From: Malurus cyaneus samueli
Taxonomy: Eukaryota > Chordata > Aves > Passeriformes > Maluridae
Reading direction: 5' to 3'
Length of the DNA: 64,000 nt
Assembly (NCBI GenBank): GCA_009741485.1
Contig: CM019218.1
Span: 50,475,917-50,539,916 of the forward strand
Below are positions 12,255 to 24,245 of the stretch, piece by piece. How positions within the stretch are numbered: position 1 is the first letter of the stretch; each line of letters starts with the position of its first letter. The translations under genes were made by a program, and so were the position numbers. Below the pieces are notes generated by a model, which was given only the letters and a program-made list of their open reading frames with translations, was not told where the DNA came from and searched no databases.

Positions 12255-14240
12255 CTTGAGCTGATACATTTAGGATAAGCCATAGAGCTTATATATTTGT
12301 TATGTACTTATTTTATTATACTCATTTTATAACCCACTTGTTACCAAAACACCACGGAAAAAAACCTGAAGCCGACAAGAAAACAGGGACTCCAAGAGCA
12401 CAAAGGAGACTGAATCCTTTCAATGCCACCCAAAAACGACTCCATTTCTCCTTTGACTCCACTTCTTAGGTTGTGTTTTCACTGGTTTTGTAAGACCTAA
12501 ACCTCTTGCTATTGAATCTCAGTGAAAAGCTCACAGAATGGGTCAAAACTGCATTTCCAGCAAGGTCACTGCTTCCTACTGCCCTTAAATCAAAGGCAAA
12601 CGGCCCGGGGCAGGACAAAGAAATGGGAGAAATTTTAAACAGTGAATTCAAAGCAAAGTGAGGAAAGGGCAAACCTTCCTGGGTTAGTCCAGCCCTTCCC
12701 ACCACGGTATCCATGGATTCCTAAAGCACAACCCCGCTCGTTGTGTCACCCTGGATGGGAGCTAATGAAGAGATACGGTCCAGCTCCTCTTCAGCCTGAT
12801 GTCCCTGCTGACTCCCCAACGCCCAAACTGAGTTACCAAAGGGGATAATTAGCAAAGCCCAACCCGAAAGTGATTAATAATGTGACAAAGTCACGATCAG
12901 AGCAGTCTATTAACAGCCAGACAATAGCGGTCTAATTGTGGCAACATTGACTTTTACTGCTGTGAAGGAGCCTGAGCTGCCATTAAAGAGATTCATGGAT
13001 AACTCCGAGTTTAATGTGAGGAGTTATATTTAATATCCCGAAGATGTAATTTAGCTTTCCTTCCACCCACTCCCCACAGAGAAAACAAAACATTCTTGAT
13101 GGCTCTCTCAGCGCTCCAGCAGCCATTAGTCATTCCACGAACCTGTTGCGTTGAGACAGAGTTGGAAAGGCACAAGTGGAAGTTTGAGAGGTTGGAAATT
13201 TTCTCAAAAAATGACGCAGGAGGAGCTCAGCGCTCACCTGGCTGTCCCCATCCTGTAAATCCTTGTCACAGACATTTCCTCAGGCACTGGAGCCCTCAGC
13301 AGGCACTGGGGACATTCCAGTAGCTTGTAAAAGCTAGACTAAGTTGACAAAGCATTTTATTATTTAGGGTTGGTATTATAATTTTTTTTGCTAAAAAATG
13401 TTTTTTTGTATAATAGTTATATAATTTTAGTAAAATTAGTAACATTTTTTGTTGTGGTAGTTGGCAGGTGGTGGCAGAGCCAGAGCGGGCTGGTGGTGGT
13501 CACCTCACTGTTTTTCCACTCTCACACACCGACCATCACTCACAGCACCCCCAGCAGACACCTCCAGCTTCTCTGCCCATTCTCTGCTACATTTCCCTCC
13601 TGCAGGAGTGTTTGTCAGGAAATATTGCTGTGCTCCTGCAGGGCTCTGGTGATGGATTGCTCCGAGAGGCGCTGCTGGAGGAGGGCAGCAGCTCTGGGGC
13701 TACCACGGGCCACCAGAGGCTCCCACCGAGTGCTCAGCTCATTTTCTCTCGATTGAGAAGCATCAGCAGTGAGAGCTTGATTAGCTGAGGCTGGAAATGG
13801 GGCACGGGGAGCTGTGGTGGGTTTGGGAGGCGTGGGCAGCGGGGGCACAGGGCAGCGGCTGCAGAGGAGGAGGAGGAGGAGGAGGAAGTTCCACTCCACC
13901 TCAGACACTGAGATGTCTATCTGAATGTTTATTTAGCAAAGCTGCTCAGCTTTGGAGGAGAACAGGGCCTGGGTGGAACAGAAATCAAATATCAGAACCC
14001 CACAGCGGCGTCCAGCAGCACCACGGCCAAAAGCAAAGCACAGCGACACGAGGGAATGTCACCTTTGGGGACACACAGACCCCGAGGGCGGCAGCAAACT
14101 GAGCCCTTTGCAGGAGGACCCTGGAAAGTGAAAGGAGAGAGAAGGGAATGTCTTACAAACCAACTGTGAGTCTGCGGGTGAGATAAAACCGATACTGGGA
14201 GACAAAAGAAACAATGGGAATGATTTCCATAGGAATTCCA
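12255..14240. other. Unique noncoding sequence, left arm
   Basis: No exon recognised. It includes AT-rich stretches at 12,840-13,080 and 13,340-13,455, and a GGA run at 13,862-13,890. Mirrored at about 17,400-19,430, with several indels around 18,180-18,310. Confidence 0.4.
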
Positions 14241-14244
14241 CATG

Positions 14245-14545
14245 ACTGACCAGACTGTTAATAACTAAAGAACAGAGACATGAGAGAAGAAGAAAGGGGG
14301 GATGTACATTAAAAGGGGAGTTGCATTAGGTGTTTTGGGAAGTCTGTACCTCTCCAGTCCCTCAGCCGATGGGGAAAGAGAGGGAACTGCACTGGGAAAT
14401 TGGGATAAAAGAGGCCTCTCCTTATCAATTTGAGAGACCCCATGGGAAATGTCCATGGCCTCTCCCTTTATTATGAAAAAGTTACAGGACTCCTCTGTCT
14501 CCTTTTTAGACATAAACCTTGGTGTTGTGGTTAATTTTCCTCACA
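14245..14545 (+). mobile_element. LTR-like interspersed repeat (left arm)
   Basis: It has a TATA-like GGGATAAAAGAGG, two GGCCTCTCC blocks and a conserved end, ACTCCTCTGTCTCCTTTTTA, then ATAAACCTTGGTGTTGTGG. The end block recurs at 63,105-63,175, far outside the duplication, so it is an interspersed family. The structure suggests a retroviral LTR, but no internal region is present. Confidence 0.45.
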
Positions 14546-14971
14546 AAAGGAACCTGGATGGGTTATAAATCCCGGGTGCTGCTCTGGGTGAGGGGTGAGC
14601 AGCAGCGGAGCAGCGTGCGGCACCCAGCCTGCTCCTCGCCCCCTCCCCAGGTCTGCCACAGCCTCGGGAACAGTGACAGAGCCCATGACACAGAGCAGAC
14701 TGTCCCTGCCACCCCACAGAGCCCAACACCAGCGCTGGGGCTGCTCCGGGCATGGCAGTGCTCTCTGACCGCCCCTCTTGGCCGGGGTTGTGCTCGGTGT
14801 GCCAGTCCCCGCTGACGGCTTTATTGTCACATCCCAGCACCCCCTCGCTGCCATTTGGCTGTCATCTGAAACTTCAGCCAGCCCTTGATTTGCTGCTGGT
14901 GCTCTCCAGGCGGGCAGGAGCCCCGGGAGTGTGCCCTGAAATATTCCCGAGAGAGAGGAGTCACCAGGAGC

Positions 14972-15256
14972 TGTGACACCCTGTGACACCCTGTGACACC
15001 TGTGACACCCTGTGACACCTGTGACACCTGTGACACCTGTCACACCTGTGCACACCTGTGACACGTGACACCCTGTGAACCACACTGTGACACCTGTGAC
15101 ACACCTGTGACACACCTGTGACACCTGTGACACACCTGTGACACCCTGTGACACACCTGTGACACCTGTGGCACACCTGTGACACCTGTGACACCTGTGA
15201 CACCTGTGACACCTGTGACACCTGTGACACCTGTGACACCTGTGACACTCATGACA
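14972..15256 (-). repeat. GTGTCACAG minisatellite, left-arm end (minus orientation)
   Basis: TGTGACACC/TGTGACACACC units of 9-11 bp run up to the first N gap. This is the reverse complement of the array that follows the gap. Confidence 0.95.
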
Positions 15257-15281
15257 NNNNNNNNNNNNNNNNNNNNNNNNN
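15257..15281. other. Assembly gap, 25 N
   Basis: 25 ambiguous bases at the centre of the inverted duplication, where the satellite changes orientation. Confidence 1.
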
Positions 15282-15299
15282 AAGAGAGAGAGATGTGTC

Positions 15300-16679
15300 A
15301 ACAGGTGTCAAGGGTGTACAGGGTGTCACGGTGTCACAGGGTGTCAAACAGGTGTAAGTTATCAATCACGGTGTCACAGGGTGTCACATGGTGTCACAGG
15401 TGTCACAGGTATCACAGGGTGTCACAGGATATCACAGGTTCACAGGGTGTCACAGGTGTCACAGGATGGGGACAGGATGGCACAGGAGGTACAGGTGTGG
15501 GACAGGAGGTTTCAGGGTACACAGGGTGTCACAGGGTGTCCAACAGGGTGTCACAGGTATCACAGGGTGTCACAGGATATCACAGGTATCACAGGGTGTC
15601 ACAGGTGTCACAGGGTGTCACACAGTGTCACAGGGTGTCACAGGATATCACAGGTATCACAGGGTGTCACAGGTATCACAGGGTGTCACAGGTGTCACAG
15701 GGTGTCACAGGATGTCACAGGTGTCACAGGGTGTCACAGGATATCACAGGTATCACAGGGTGTCACAGGGTGTCACAGGGTGTCACACAGTGTCACAGGT
15801 GTCACAGGTGTGTCACAGGTGTCACAGGGTGTCACAGGTATCACAGGGTGTCACAGGGTGTGGGGACAGGTGTCACAGGGTGTCACAGGATATCACAGGT
15901 ATCACAGGGTGTCACAGGGTGTCACAGGGTGTCACAGGGTGTCACAGGTGTCACAGTGTCACAGGGTGTCACAGGTGTCACAGGTGTCACAGGTATCACA
16001 GGTGTCACAGGGTGTCACAGGTGTCACAGGTGTCACAGGGTATCACAGGTGTCACAGGGTGTCACAGGTGTCACAGGGTGTCACAGGTGTCACAGGTGTC
16101 ACAGGTATCACAGGGTGTCACAGGGTGTCACAGGTGTCACAGGGTGTCACAGGGTGTCACAGGGTGTGGGACAGTGTCACAGGGTGTCACAGGTATCACA
16201 GGGTGTCACAGGTGTCACAGGTGTCACAGGGTGTCACAGGGTGTCACAGGTGTCACAGGTGTCACAGGGTGTCACAGGGTGTCACAGGTGTCACAGGGTG
16301 TCACAGGTTCACAGGGTGTCACAGGATATCACAGGTTCACAGGGTGTCACAGGTGTCACAGGTGTCACAGTGTCACGTGTCACAAGTGTCACAGTGTCAC
16401 AGGTGTCACAGGCAGGTGTCACGGGTGTCACAGGGTGTCACAGGTTCACAGGGTGTCACAGGGTGTCACTGGGTGTCACAGGGTGTCACAGGGTGTCACA
16501 GGTGTCACAGGTGTCACGGGTGTCACAGGGTGTCACAGGTGTCACAGGGTGTCACAGGTGTCACAGGTGTCACAGGTGTCACAGGGTGTCACAGTGTCAC
16601 AGTCAGGTTCAGGTGTCACAGGTGTCACAGGGTGTCACAGGTGTCACAGGGTGTCACAGGTGTCACAGGGTGTCACAGC
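15300..16679 (+). repeat. GTGTCACAG(G) minisatellite, 1.4 kb
   Basis: About 145 units of GTGTCACAG and GTGTCACAGG with ATCACAG and GTTCACAG variants. It opens three + frames rich in Val-Ser-Gln-Gly or Cys-His-Arg, which are artefacts of the repeat. The unit contains the palindrome GTGTCAC/GTGACAC. Confidence 0.97.
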
Positions 16680-17104
16680 TCCTGGTGACTCCTCTCGCTC
16701 GGGAATATTTCAGGGCACACTCCCGGAGCTCCTGCCCGCCTGGAGAGCACCAGCAGCAAATCAAGGGCTGGCTGAAGTTTCAGATGACAGCCAAATGGCA
16801 GCGAGGGGGTGCTGGGATGTGACAATAAAGCCGTCAGCGGGGACTGGCACACCGAGCACAACCCCGGCCAAGAGGGGCGGTCAGAGAGCACTGCCATGCC
16901 CGGAGCAGCCCCAGCGCTGGTGTTGGGCTCTGTGGGGTGGCAGGGACAGTCTGCTCTGTGTCATGGGCTCTGTCACTGTTCCCGAGGCTGTGGCAGACCT
17001 GGGGAGGGGGCGAGGAGCAGGCTGGGTGCCGCACGCTGCTCCGCTGCTGCTCACCCCTCACCCAGAGCAGCACCCGGGATTTATAACCCATCCAGGTTCC
17101 TTTT

Positions 17105-17400
17105 GTGAGGAAAATTAACCCAAAACCACCAGAGGTTTATGTCTAAAAAGGAGACAGAGGAGTCCTGTAACTTTTTTCATGAATAAACGGAGAGGCCATG
17201 GACATTTCCCATGGGGTCTCTCAAATTGATAAAGGACGCGGCCTCTTTTATCCCAATTTCCCAGCAGCAGTTCCCCCTCTCTTTCCCCTGGCTGAGGGAC
17301 TGGAGAGGTACAGACTTCCCAAAACACCTAATGCAACTCCCCTTTTAATGTACATCCCCCCTTTCTACTTCTCCTCAGTCCTCGTTCTTTAGCTCATTAA
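17105..17400 (-). mobile_element. LTR-like interspersed repeat (right arm mirror)
   Basis: Reverse complement of 14,245-14,545 with scattered substitutions and indels, more divergent than the rest of the arms. Confidence 0.45.
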
Positions 17401-19429
17401 CAGTCTGCGCTCAGTAATCAGTGGAATTCCTATGGAAATCATTCCCATTGTTTCTTTTGTCTCCCAGTATCGGTTTTATCTCACCCGCAGACTCACAGTT
17501 GGTTTGTTAAGACATTCCCTTCTCTCTCCTTTCACTTTCCAGGGTCCCTCCTGCAAAGGGCTCAGTTTGCTGCCGCCCTCGGGGTCTGTGTGTCCCCAAA
17601 GGTGACATTCCCTCGTGTCGCTGTGCTTTGCCTTTGGCCGTGGTGCTGCTGGACGCCGCTGTGGGGTTCTAATATTTGATTTCTGTTCCACCCAGGCCCT
17701 GTTCCTTCCTCCAAAGCTGAGCAGCTTTGCTCAATTAACATTCAGATAGACATCTCAGTGTCTGAGGTGGAGTGGAACCTTCCTCCTCCTCCTCCTCCTC
17801 CTCTGCAGCCGCTGCCCTGTGCCCCCGCTGCCCACGCCTCCCAAACCCACCACAGCTCCCCGTGCCCCATTTCCAGCCCTCAGCTAATCAAGCTCTCACT
17901 GCTGATGCTTCTCAATCGAGAGAAAATGAGCTGAGCACTCGGTGGGAGCCTCTGGTGGCCCGTGGTAGCCCCAGAGCTGCGTGCCCTCCTCCAGCAGCGC
18001 CTCTCGGAGCAATCCATCACCAGAGCCCTGCAGGAGCACAGCAATATTTCCTGACAAACACTCCTGCAGGAGGGAAATGTAGCAGAGAATGGGCAGAGAA
18101 GCCTGGAGGTGTCTGCTGGGGTGCTGTGAGTGATGGTCGGTGTGTGAGAGTGGAAAAACAGTGAGGTGACCACCACCAGCCCTGCTCTGGGCTCTGCCAG
18201 CACCCTGCCAACATAACCACAACAAAAAACATGTTAGCTAAGCTTTACTAAAATTTATAAACTATTATTACAAAACAAACATTTGTTATAGCAAAAAAAA
18301 AATATAAATACCAACCCTAAATAATAAAAAATGCTTTGTCAACTTAGTCTAGCTTTTACAAGATACTGGAATGTCCCCAGTGCCTGCTGAGGGGCTCCAG
18401 TGCCTGAGGAAATGTCTGTGACAAGGATTTGCAGGATGGGGATAGCCAGGTGAGCGCTGAGCTCCTCCTGCGTCATTTTTTGAGAAAATTTCCAACCTCT
18501 CAAACTTCCACTTGTGCCTTTCCAACTCTGTCTCAACGCAACAGGTTCGTGGAATGACTAATGGCTGCTGGAGCGCTGAGAGAGCCATCAAGAATGTTTT
18601 GTTTTCTCTGTGGGGAGTGGGTGGAAGGAAAGCTAAATTACATCTTCGGGATATTAAATATAACTCCTCACATTAAACTCGGAGTTATCCATGAATCTCT
18701 TTAATGGCAGCTCAGGCTCCTTCACAGCAGTAAAAGTCAATGTTGCCACAATTAGACCGCTATTGTCTGGCTGTTAATAGACTGCTCTGATCGTGACTTT
18801 GTCACATTATTAATCACTTTCGGGTTGGGCTTTGCTAATTATCCCCTTTGGTAACTCAGTTTGGGCGTTGGGGAGTCAGCAGGGACATCAGGCTGAAGAG
18901 GAGCTGGACCGTATCTCTTCATTAGCTCCCATCCAGGGTGACACAACGAGCGGGGTTGTGCTTTAGGAATCCATGGATACCGTGGTGGGAAGGGCTGGAC
19001 TAACCCAGGAAGGTTTGCCCTTTCCTCACTTTGCTTTGAATTCACTGTTTAAAATTTCTCCCATTTCTTTGTCCTGCCCCGGGCCGTTTGCCTTTGATTT
19101 AAGGGCAGTAGGAAGCAGTGACCTTGCTGGAAATGCAGTTTTGACCCATTCTGTGAGCTTTTCACTGAGATTCAATAGCAAGAGGTTTAGGTCTTACAAA
19201 ACCAGTGAAAACACAACCTAAGAAGTGGAGTCAAAGGAGAAATGGAGTCGTTTTTGGGTGGCATTGAAAGGATTCAGTCTCCTTTGTGCTCTTGGAGTCC
19301 CTGTTTTCTTGTCGGCTTCAGGTTTTTTTCCGTGGTGTTTTGGTAACAAGTGGGTTATAAAATGAGTATAATAAAATAAGTACATAACAAATATATAAGC
19401 TCTATGGCTTATCCTAAATGTATCAGCTC

Positions 19430-19880
19430 AAGCAGGCAAATCACAGATCACATAATCACAAACCACAGCAATCAGAGAATCAGAGAATCAGAATCAATCA
19501 CAAAATCACAGAATCACAGAATCCCAGAATCACAGAATCACAGAATTACAGAATCACAATCACAAACATCACAGCATCACAGAATCACAGAATCAGCAAT
19601 CACGCAGAAACAGAGAATCACAGCATCACAGAATCACAATCACACAATCACAATCACACATCCCAAATACACAACCCAGAACACAATCATACACAATCAC
19701 ACAATAATCAGCCACCCACAATCACAGAATTACAGAATCACCACCAGCACCACCAACAGAAAAAAACAAACAACTAAAGCACAAACCCCAAAACCATAAC
19801 CAGAAAAAAACACCCCCACCAACAACAAACGACCAACCCAACATACCAACAATCCACTGCACAACCTAAGTGGAGATGGA
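19430..19880 (-). repeat. Right-arm version of the CR1-tail array, degraded
   Basis: AATCACAGAATCACA units mirror 11,896-12,252. From about 19,740 to 19,860 the array dissolves into CAAC/AAAC-rich sequence with no counterpart in the other arm. Confidence 0.85.
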
Positions 19881-19975
19881 ACGGACCTTAAAGACCACCT
19901 GGTCCCAAATCCCTGCCGTGGGTAGGGACACCTCCCGCTAAACCAGGTTGCTGAAGGTCTTGTCCTGGCTTTGAG
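19880..19975 (-). mobile_element. CR1 LINE 3' tail (right arm mirror)
   Basis: ACGGACCTTAAAGACCACCT through GGGTAGGGACACCTCCCGCT. This is the reverse of 11,802-11,900. Confidence 0.8.
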
Positions 19976-22064
19976 CTCTTCCAGCACGGATCAGATCACT
20001 GTCCATGTCCCCACCTTCCCTGTTCCTTGTCCTCCCCTCCCTCCCCGTGCCTCAGGTGGGATCTGGGAAGCAGCGCTCGCTCCTGGGGGAGCAGCCTGGA
20101 AAACAGCTGTGGTAATTGGTGTGTGTAACCTCCTTCTCTTAAGCTTTATCTTTTCAATTACAAGTTGTAATCAGAGTGATTTCCCAGTTTCTCCCGTGTC
20201 TCCCATGGGAACTGGGCGAGGATGAAGGAGCAGCACTGAGTTTGATGGGATCGCGCTGAGGAACGGCTGAAGCTGATCTGTGCTTCTCCCACACCCCTTA
20301 CCTGACAGAAAAGTGACAAATAACTGTTAATTTTTTTTATAGGGGAGCAGAATAAAACTATAATTGTGTTTTTTCCCCTGGTGGGACATTTTTCAGAGTG
20401 AGGATTTGACTCTGTCCCTTGTGAACTGTCCCTGAGTTAGACAGAGCCCTTCCTCGCTGCTGGATGCAGCCACATTCCTCCTTTTCCCCTTTTCCCCACT
20501 CCTTGGAGCCATTCTCACACAAAGTGGGATAACACCAACCCAGGAGCTCATTCTTCCTCTTTTTGTGCTGTTCTGTCTTCGGGGGGAACTGGCCTCACCT
20601 CCACCAGTGCCAGGAATACCAAAGCAGCCTCAGACCCTGGGGCATTTTCTGTTGATGATGAGGAATTATCTTGTTTTTACAGTCCCTTGTAAATTAAAGG
20701 ACATTTAAAGCATAACATTTTCAATAGCAGGTATTTTTTTTAGAAAGTAACTGGTATTTTCAAATTCATAGGAGAAGAGCTCATTAAATCAATGAAGGTC
20801 AGCTCTGCCCAATTGATATTTAAGTTTAATAAGTCACGGAATAGTCTTGGAGAATTCAATGTCATCTTCAAACAACCCAATATTCTAAGCAGGCAGGTGC
20901 TCAAAAACTGTCTGTAAAAATCCTGATCCCTTCCACTCGTGCTTTGTGTCAGCTGTCAGAGGAAGGAGTAGGAGGTCATGCATAAAAGTATCTGTGAATC
21001 CTGTCAGATCCATTATGAATGCCAGCCCTGCCAGGAGTGACAGGAACCAGGATCTTTCTCAAGCTGGCAACAGGTTTTCTGAGGGGATAATTGATTATTT
21101 CTGATGGTTTCCATTAATGAGCCTGCCGTGCTGGCAGAGCAGTGCAGCCTATAAAACTCCCTGGAATGGGTGGAAATATCTTTAAAAAAAAAATCTCCTC
21201 TGTCACGCAGCAATTCCCAGCAGTGAGAGATTCTGCATTGCAATGATTTCCTTTGTACCAACACAGACAGATTTGCAAAAAGTCCAGGTTCTTGAGTTTT
21301 CTTATGAATGTTTGACGCTGAGTTTCCCGGGCACAATTCCAAGATTTAACTCAAAGGATGGGGAAGTGGAACCTCTGTGCTTTCAGCTTTGGCAAGAATA
21401 CATTTAGGCAAATCTCTGAGGAAGCTCTGCTGCTGACTGGTACAACCTTATTTATTATTGAATAAGATGGGAGCTGTTTATTCACCCCAGCAGTGATCTG
21501 TGTTTCCACCTCAGAGCTACAACAGAGAATAAATGACCCGTCCAGGATGCTGGAAAGGGAAAGAGAAGCTGCAAAAAAAAACCTCTGGGTGATGTTTATC
21601 CTTCCCATCCGAGCTCCCAGCCCTTCCCTCTGAATCCAAGGAGTCGCAGGGAGTTCTGCCTGGAGCTCCTGAATGTGCTGGGCTCAGTGATTTTGTGGAA
21701 AAGCAGCGAATTTCCTCCGGGATATCGGAACAGCAGATGGTTTCCCCAGCGCCGCGCGGAGCCGGCTCGTTGGGGTGTGGATGTCACATTTTGTGTCTGA
21801 TGCTGCCTGGAGATCTCACTTGCAGGAGCTGATGTGAGAATCCCAAATATTGCAGCGGCTGCTGAGTTCCCAGAGAGATCTGAGCGAGGGTTGATGACAC
21901 AAATGTGCTCTTGAACATTTTGCTGTTGTGGTTCACCAATGATGGGTGGGCTTTTTTTTTGTTTTTCTTTTCTTTTGCTTTTCTTTTGCCAATATTTTTA
22001 AAATTTGGCTATTTTTTCAAGATAAATCTTGTTTTTTTTCATGTATTTCACACATTTTTTGCAG

Positions 22065-22203
22065 CCTTAAACATCCAGGCCAGGTTGGATGATGCTCTGA
22101 GCAACCTGTGATAGTGAAAGTTGTCCCTACCCATGGCAGGGGGTGGACTGAGATGATTTTCAAGGTCCCTTCCAACCCAAACCATTCTGTGATTCTATAA
22201 TTA
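22065..22203 (+). mobile_element. CR1 LINE 3' end (right arm mirror)
   Basis: CAGGCCAGGTTGGATGATGC through CCTTCCAACCCAAACCATTC and TGTGATTCTATAATT. It mirrors 9,567-9,705. Confidence 0.85.
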
Positions 22204-22942
22204 AATGTCTTGTTACAGCTTTTCCAAGCTAAACTCCATAACCAGAGGGAACAGAAGGTGTTTTATGGCTCCTGCTTGAGGTTTGGAATCCCATTTAAAG
22301 TGGCTGTGATGGAGCACAGGGGGAAATTCCCAGTTCAGAAAAGCACAGGTTTTTTGGTTGTGTCATTTTTTTTCCAACAATTTTTAAATTGGGCTATTTT
22401 TTTCAAGATAAAAACTTAGGTTTTTTTCACATATTTTACACATTTTTCTCAGCCTCAAACATCAAGGCCAGGTTGGATGAGGCTCTGAGCAACCTGTGAT
22501 AGTGAAATCTTGGGGCTCAGGTAGGAAATTCAATGTGGTGACCAAGAATTGACATTAATAGGGTGGATAAGAGGTAATGGCTGCTCCATGTAAACTTTTG
22601 GAAAAACTTTTGGTGTTTTTTTGTCTTTTGATTGACTTGACTTGCACTCAGGATAATTTGAGGCTTTACTCGGTAAATAAAAATAATTCAACAGGGAATC
22701 AAGGAATTGTCTGTGAGCTCCAAGCGATCCAGGATGGAATTGTGCACAGTCCTGACACTGCAGACTCCCCTCCAGAACCAAACCTGGCTCCCATCAGGGA
22801 CTGTTATTCCTGGGATCCTGAAATCCTGGAGATCTGGTTTGGGTGGGAACCTGGGAATTAATACACTGTAGGAAAGGAAGCAAAAATAGCCAATATTTCC
22901 TCTTTGTGCAGTGTTGTGAATCATTTCACAGCCTAGAGGATG

Positions 22943-22990
22943 TACATATATATATTTATACACACACACACATATATATATATATATCTT
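22943..22990. repeat. TA/CA microsatellite (right-arm copy)
   Basis: TACATATATATATTTATACA followed by (CA)n and (TA)n. Its length differs from the left-arm copy. Confidence 0.85.
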
Positions 22991-23244
22991 TCATTTTTCC
23001 TGATTAGTCAGCCACATATGGGAGCCCTGTCCTCTCCAGAAAAAGCCCAAAATGCACAACACATGAGGAAAAAATGTCTCAGAGCACACACACAGAGCTC
23101 CTGTGCTGCTCAGAGTGAGGAAGGCTGTGCAGCCCAACTCCTGCTGTGTTTGCCTTCCCTGCATCAGCAGCTTGTGATTATTTTTTTTCCTTGGCTCTTA
23201 CTTTTTATTCCTTGGTATTTGTTTTTATTCCCCATGGGCACATC

Positions 23245-23640
23245 TGGACGAGATGTAGGTGCTGATGGGAGAACCACAATCCCCTTTCAGGGTCCTGGGA
23301 GATGGATTTTGTCATTGCATTGTCATTTTGTCTGAGCAGCTGGGACATGGAGCACCCAAGCTGGTTTCTATCATGGAGCTGTTCAGATCTTCTTAATTTC
23401 ATACTCAGCAGTTTGCTGACGCCACAGAACAAGCCAAGGATGGTATTTTATGGCCAGTTAAAGCATCAGGGTGTAAAACTTCATAGCTCTGACCATATGG
23501 AGAGATCCATTTCTCCCCAAGCCTGTCAGGGGATGTTCACCTGAGTTTGGCTGTGGCTTGAGGAGCCTGTTAAGAGCTCTGCATTTATTGTGATTTAAGT
23601 CAGTTTGGATAATTTCTTCCTTTTGCTTGTGATTTTCTCA
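23245..23640. other. Unique intron sequence before the pyrimidine tract
   Basis: Non-repetitive, no exon recognised. It is single-copy, lying outside the inverted duplication. Confidence 0.4.
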
Positions 23641-23641
23641 C

Positions 23642-24240
23642 AATCTTTCTTTCTTTTTTTCTTTCCTTTTCCTTTTCCTTTTCCTTTTCCTTTTCCTTTT
23701 CCTTTTCCTTTTCCTTTTCCTTTTCCTTTTCCTTTTCCTTTTCCTTTTCCTTTTCATTTCCCCTTCCCTTCCTCTTTTTTATCTTCCCCTTTTTTCCCCC
23801 TTCCCTTTCTTTTTTCCTTCCCCTTTTTTTTTTTTTTTTTTTCCCTTTTCCTTTCCCTTCCCCTTTTCCTTCCCCCTTTTCCCTTCCCTCTCCTTCCCCT
23901 CTTCCTTCCCTTTTCCTCCTTCCCTTTCCCCTCTCCCCTTTTTCCCTTTCCCCTTTTTCCCCTTCCCCTTTTCCCCCCCTTCCCTTTTTCCCCCTTCTCT
24001 TTTTCCTTCTCCTTTTTTTTCTTCCCTCTTTTTTTTTTTTTTTTTTTTTTCCCTCTCTTTTTTCCCTTCCCCTTTTTCTTTCCCCTTCCCCTTTTCCCTT
24101 CCCCTTTTCCCCCCCCTTCCTCTTCCCTTCCCCTTTTCCCCTTCCCTTTTTTCCCTTCCCTTTTCCCCTTCCCTTTTTCCCTTTTTTTTTTTTTCCCCCC
24201 CTTTTTTTCCCCTTCCCCATTTTTCCCTTCCCTTCTCTCC
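23642..24240. repeat. CCTTTT-rich polypyrimidine tract, 0.6 kb
   Basis: It starts with about sixteen perfect CCTTTT units (23,661-23,755), then CCCTTCCCC/TTTTT variants. It is almost purine-free and reaches to within a few bases of the splice acceptor at 24,245. It opens a Lys/Gly/Glu-rich minus-strand frame and a Phe/Pro + frame, neither real. Confidence 0.97.
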
Positions 24241-24245
24241 CGCAG

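Larger units (their letters stand above)
8540..15256 (+). repeat. Left arm of a large inverted duplication
   Basis: Base 8,540 pairs with 23,244. From there the sequence matches the reverse complement of the right arm up to the satellite at the centre. Landmarks pair off in order: 8,913-9,197 with 22,577-22,861; 12,466-12,714 with 18,973-19,221; 14,541-14,840 with 16,809-17,108. Most stretches are nearly identical; differences are mainly small indels and satellite length. Likely an assembly duplication or a joined inversion heterozygote. Confidence 0.95.
15282..23244 (-). repeat. Right arm of a large inverted duplication
   Basis: Reverse complement of 8,540-15,256 with a longer satellite (about 1.4 kb instead of 0.28 kb). 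Beyond 23,244 unique sequence leads into the SYT6 transmembrane exon, so this arm is attached to the gene side. Confidence 0.95.

Noticed and set aside
8471..16679. GTGTCACAG array considered as a CRISPR-like array
   Set aside because: Units are contiguous with no unique spacers; this is a eukaryotic minisatellite.
15179..17118. Very long + strand reading frames (over 400 codons) rich in Val-Ser-Gln-Gly and Cys-His-Arg
   Set aside because: They are translations of the GTGTCACAG minisatellite, open in three frames and crossing an N gap; no start context or domain.
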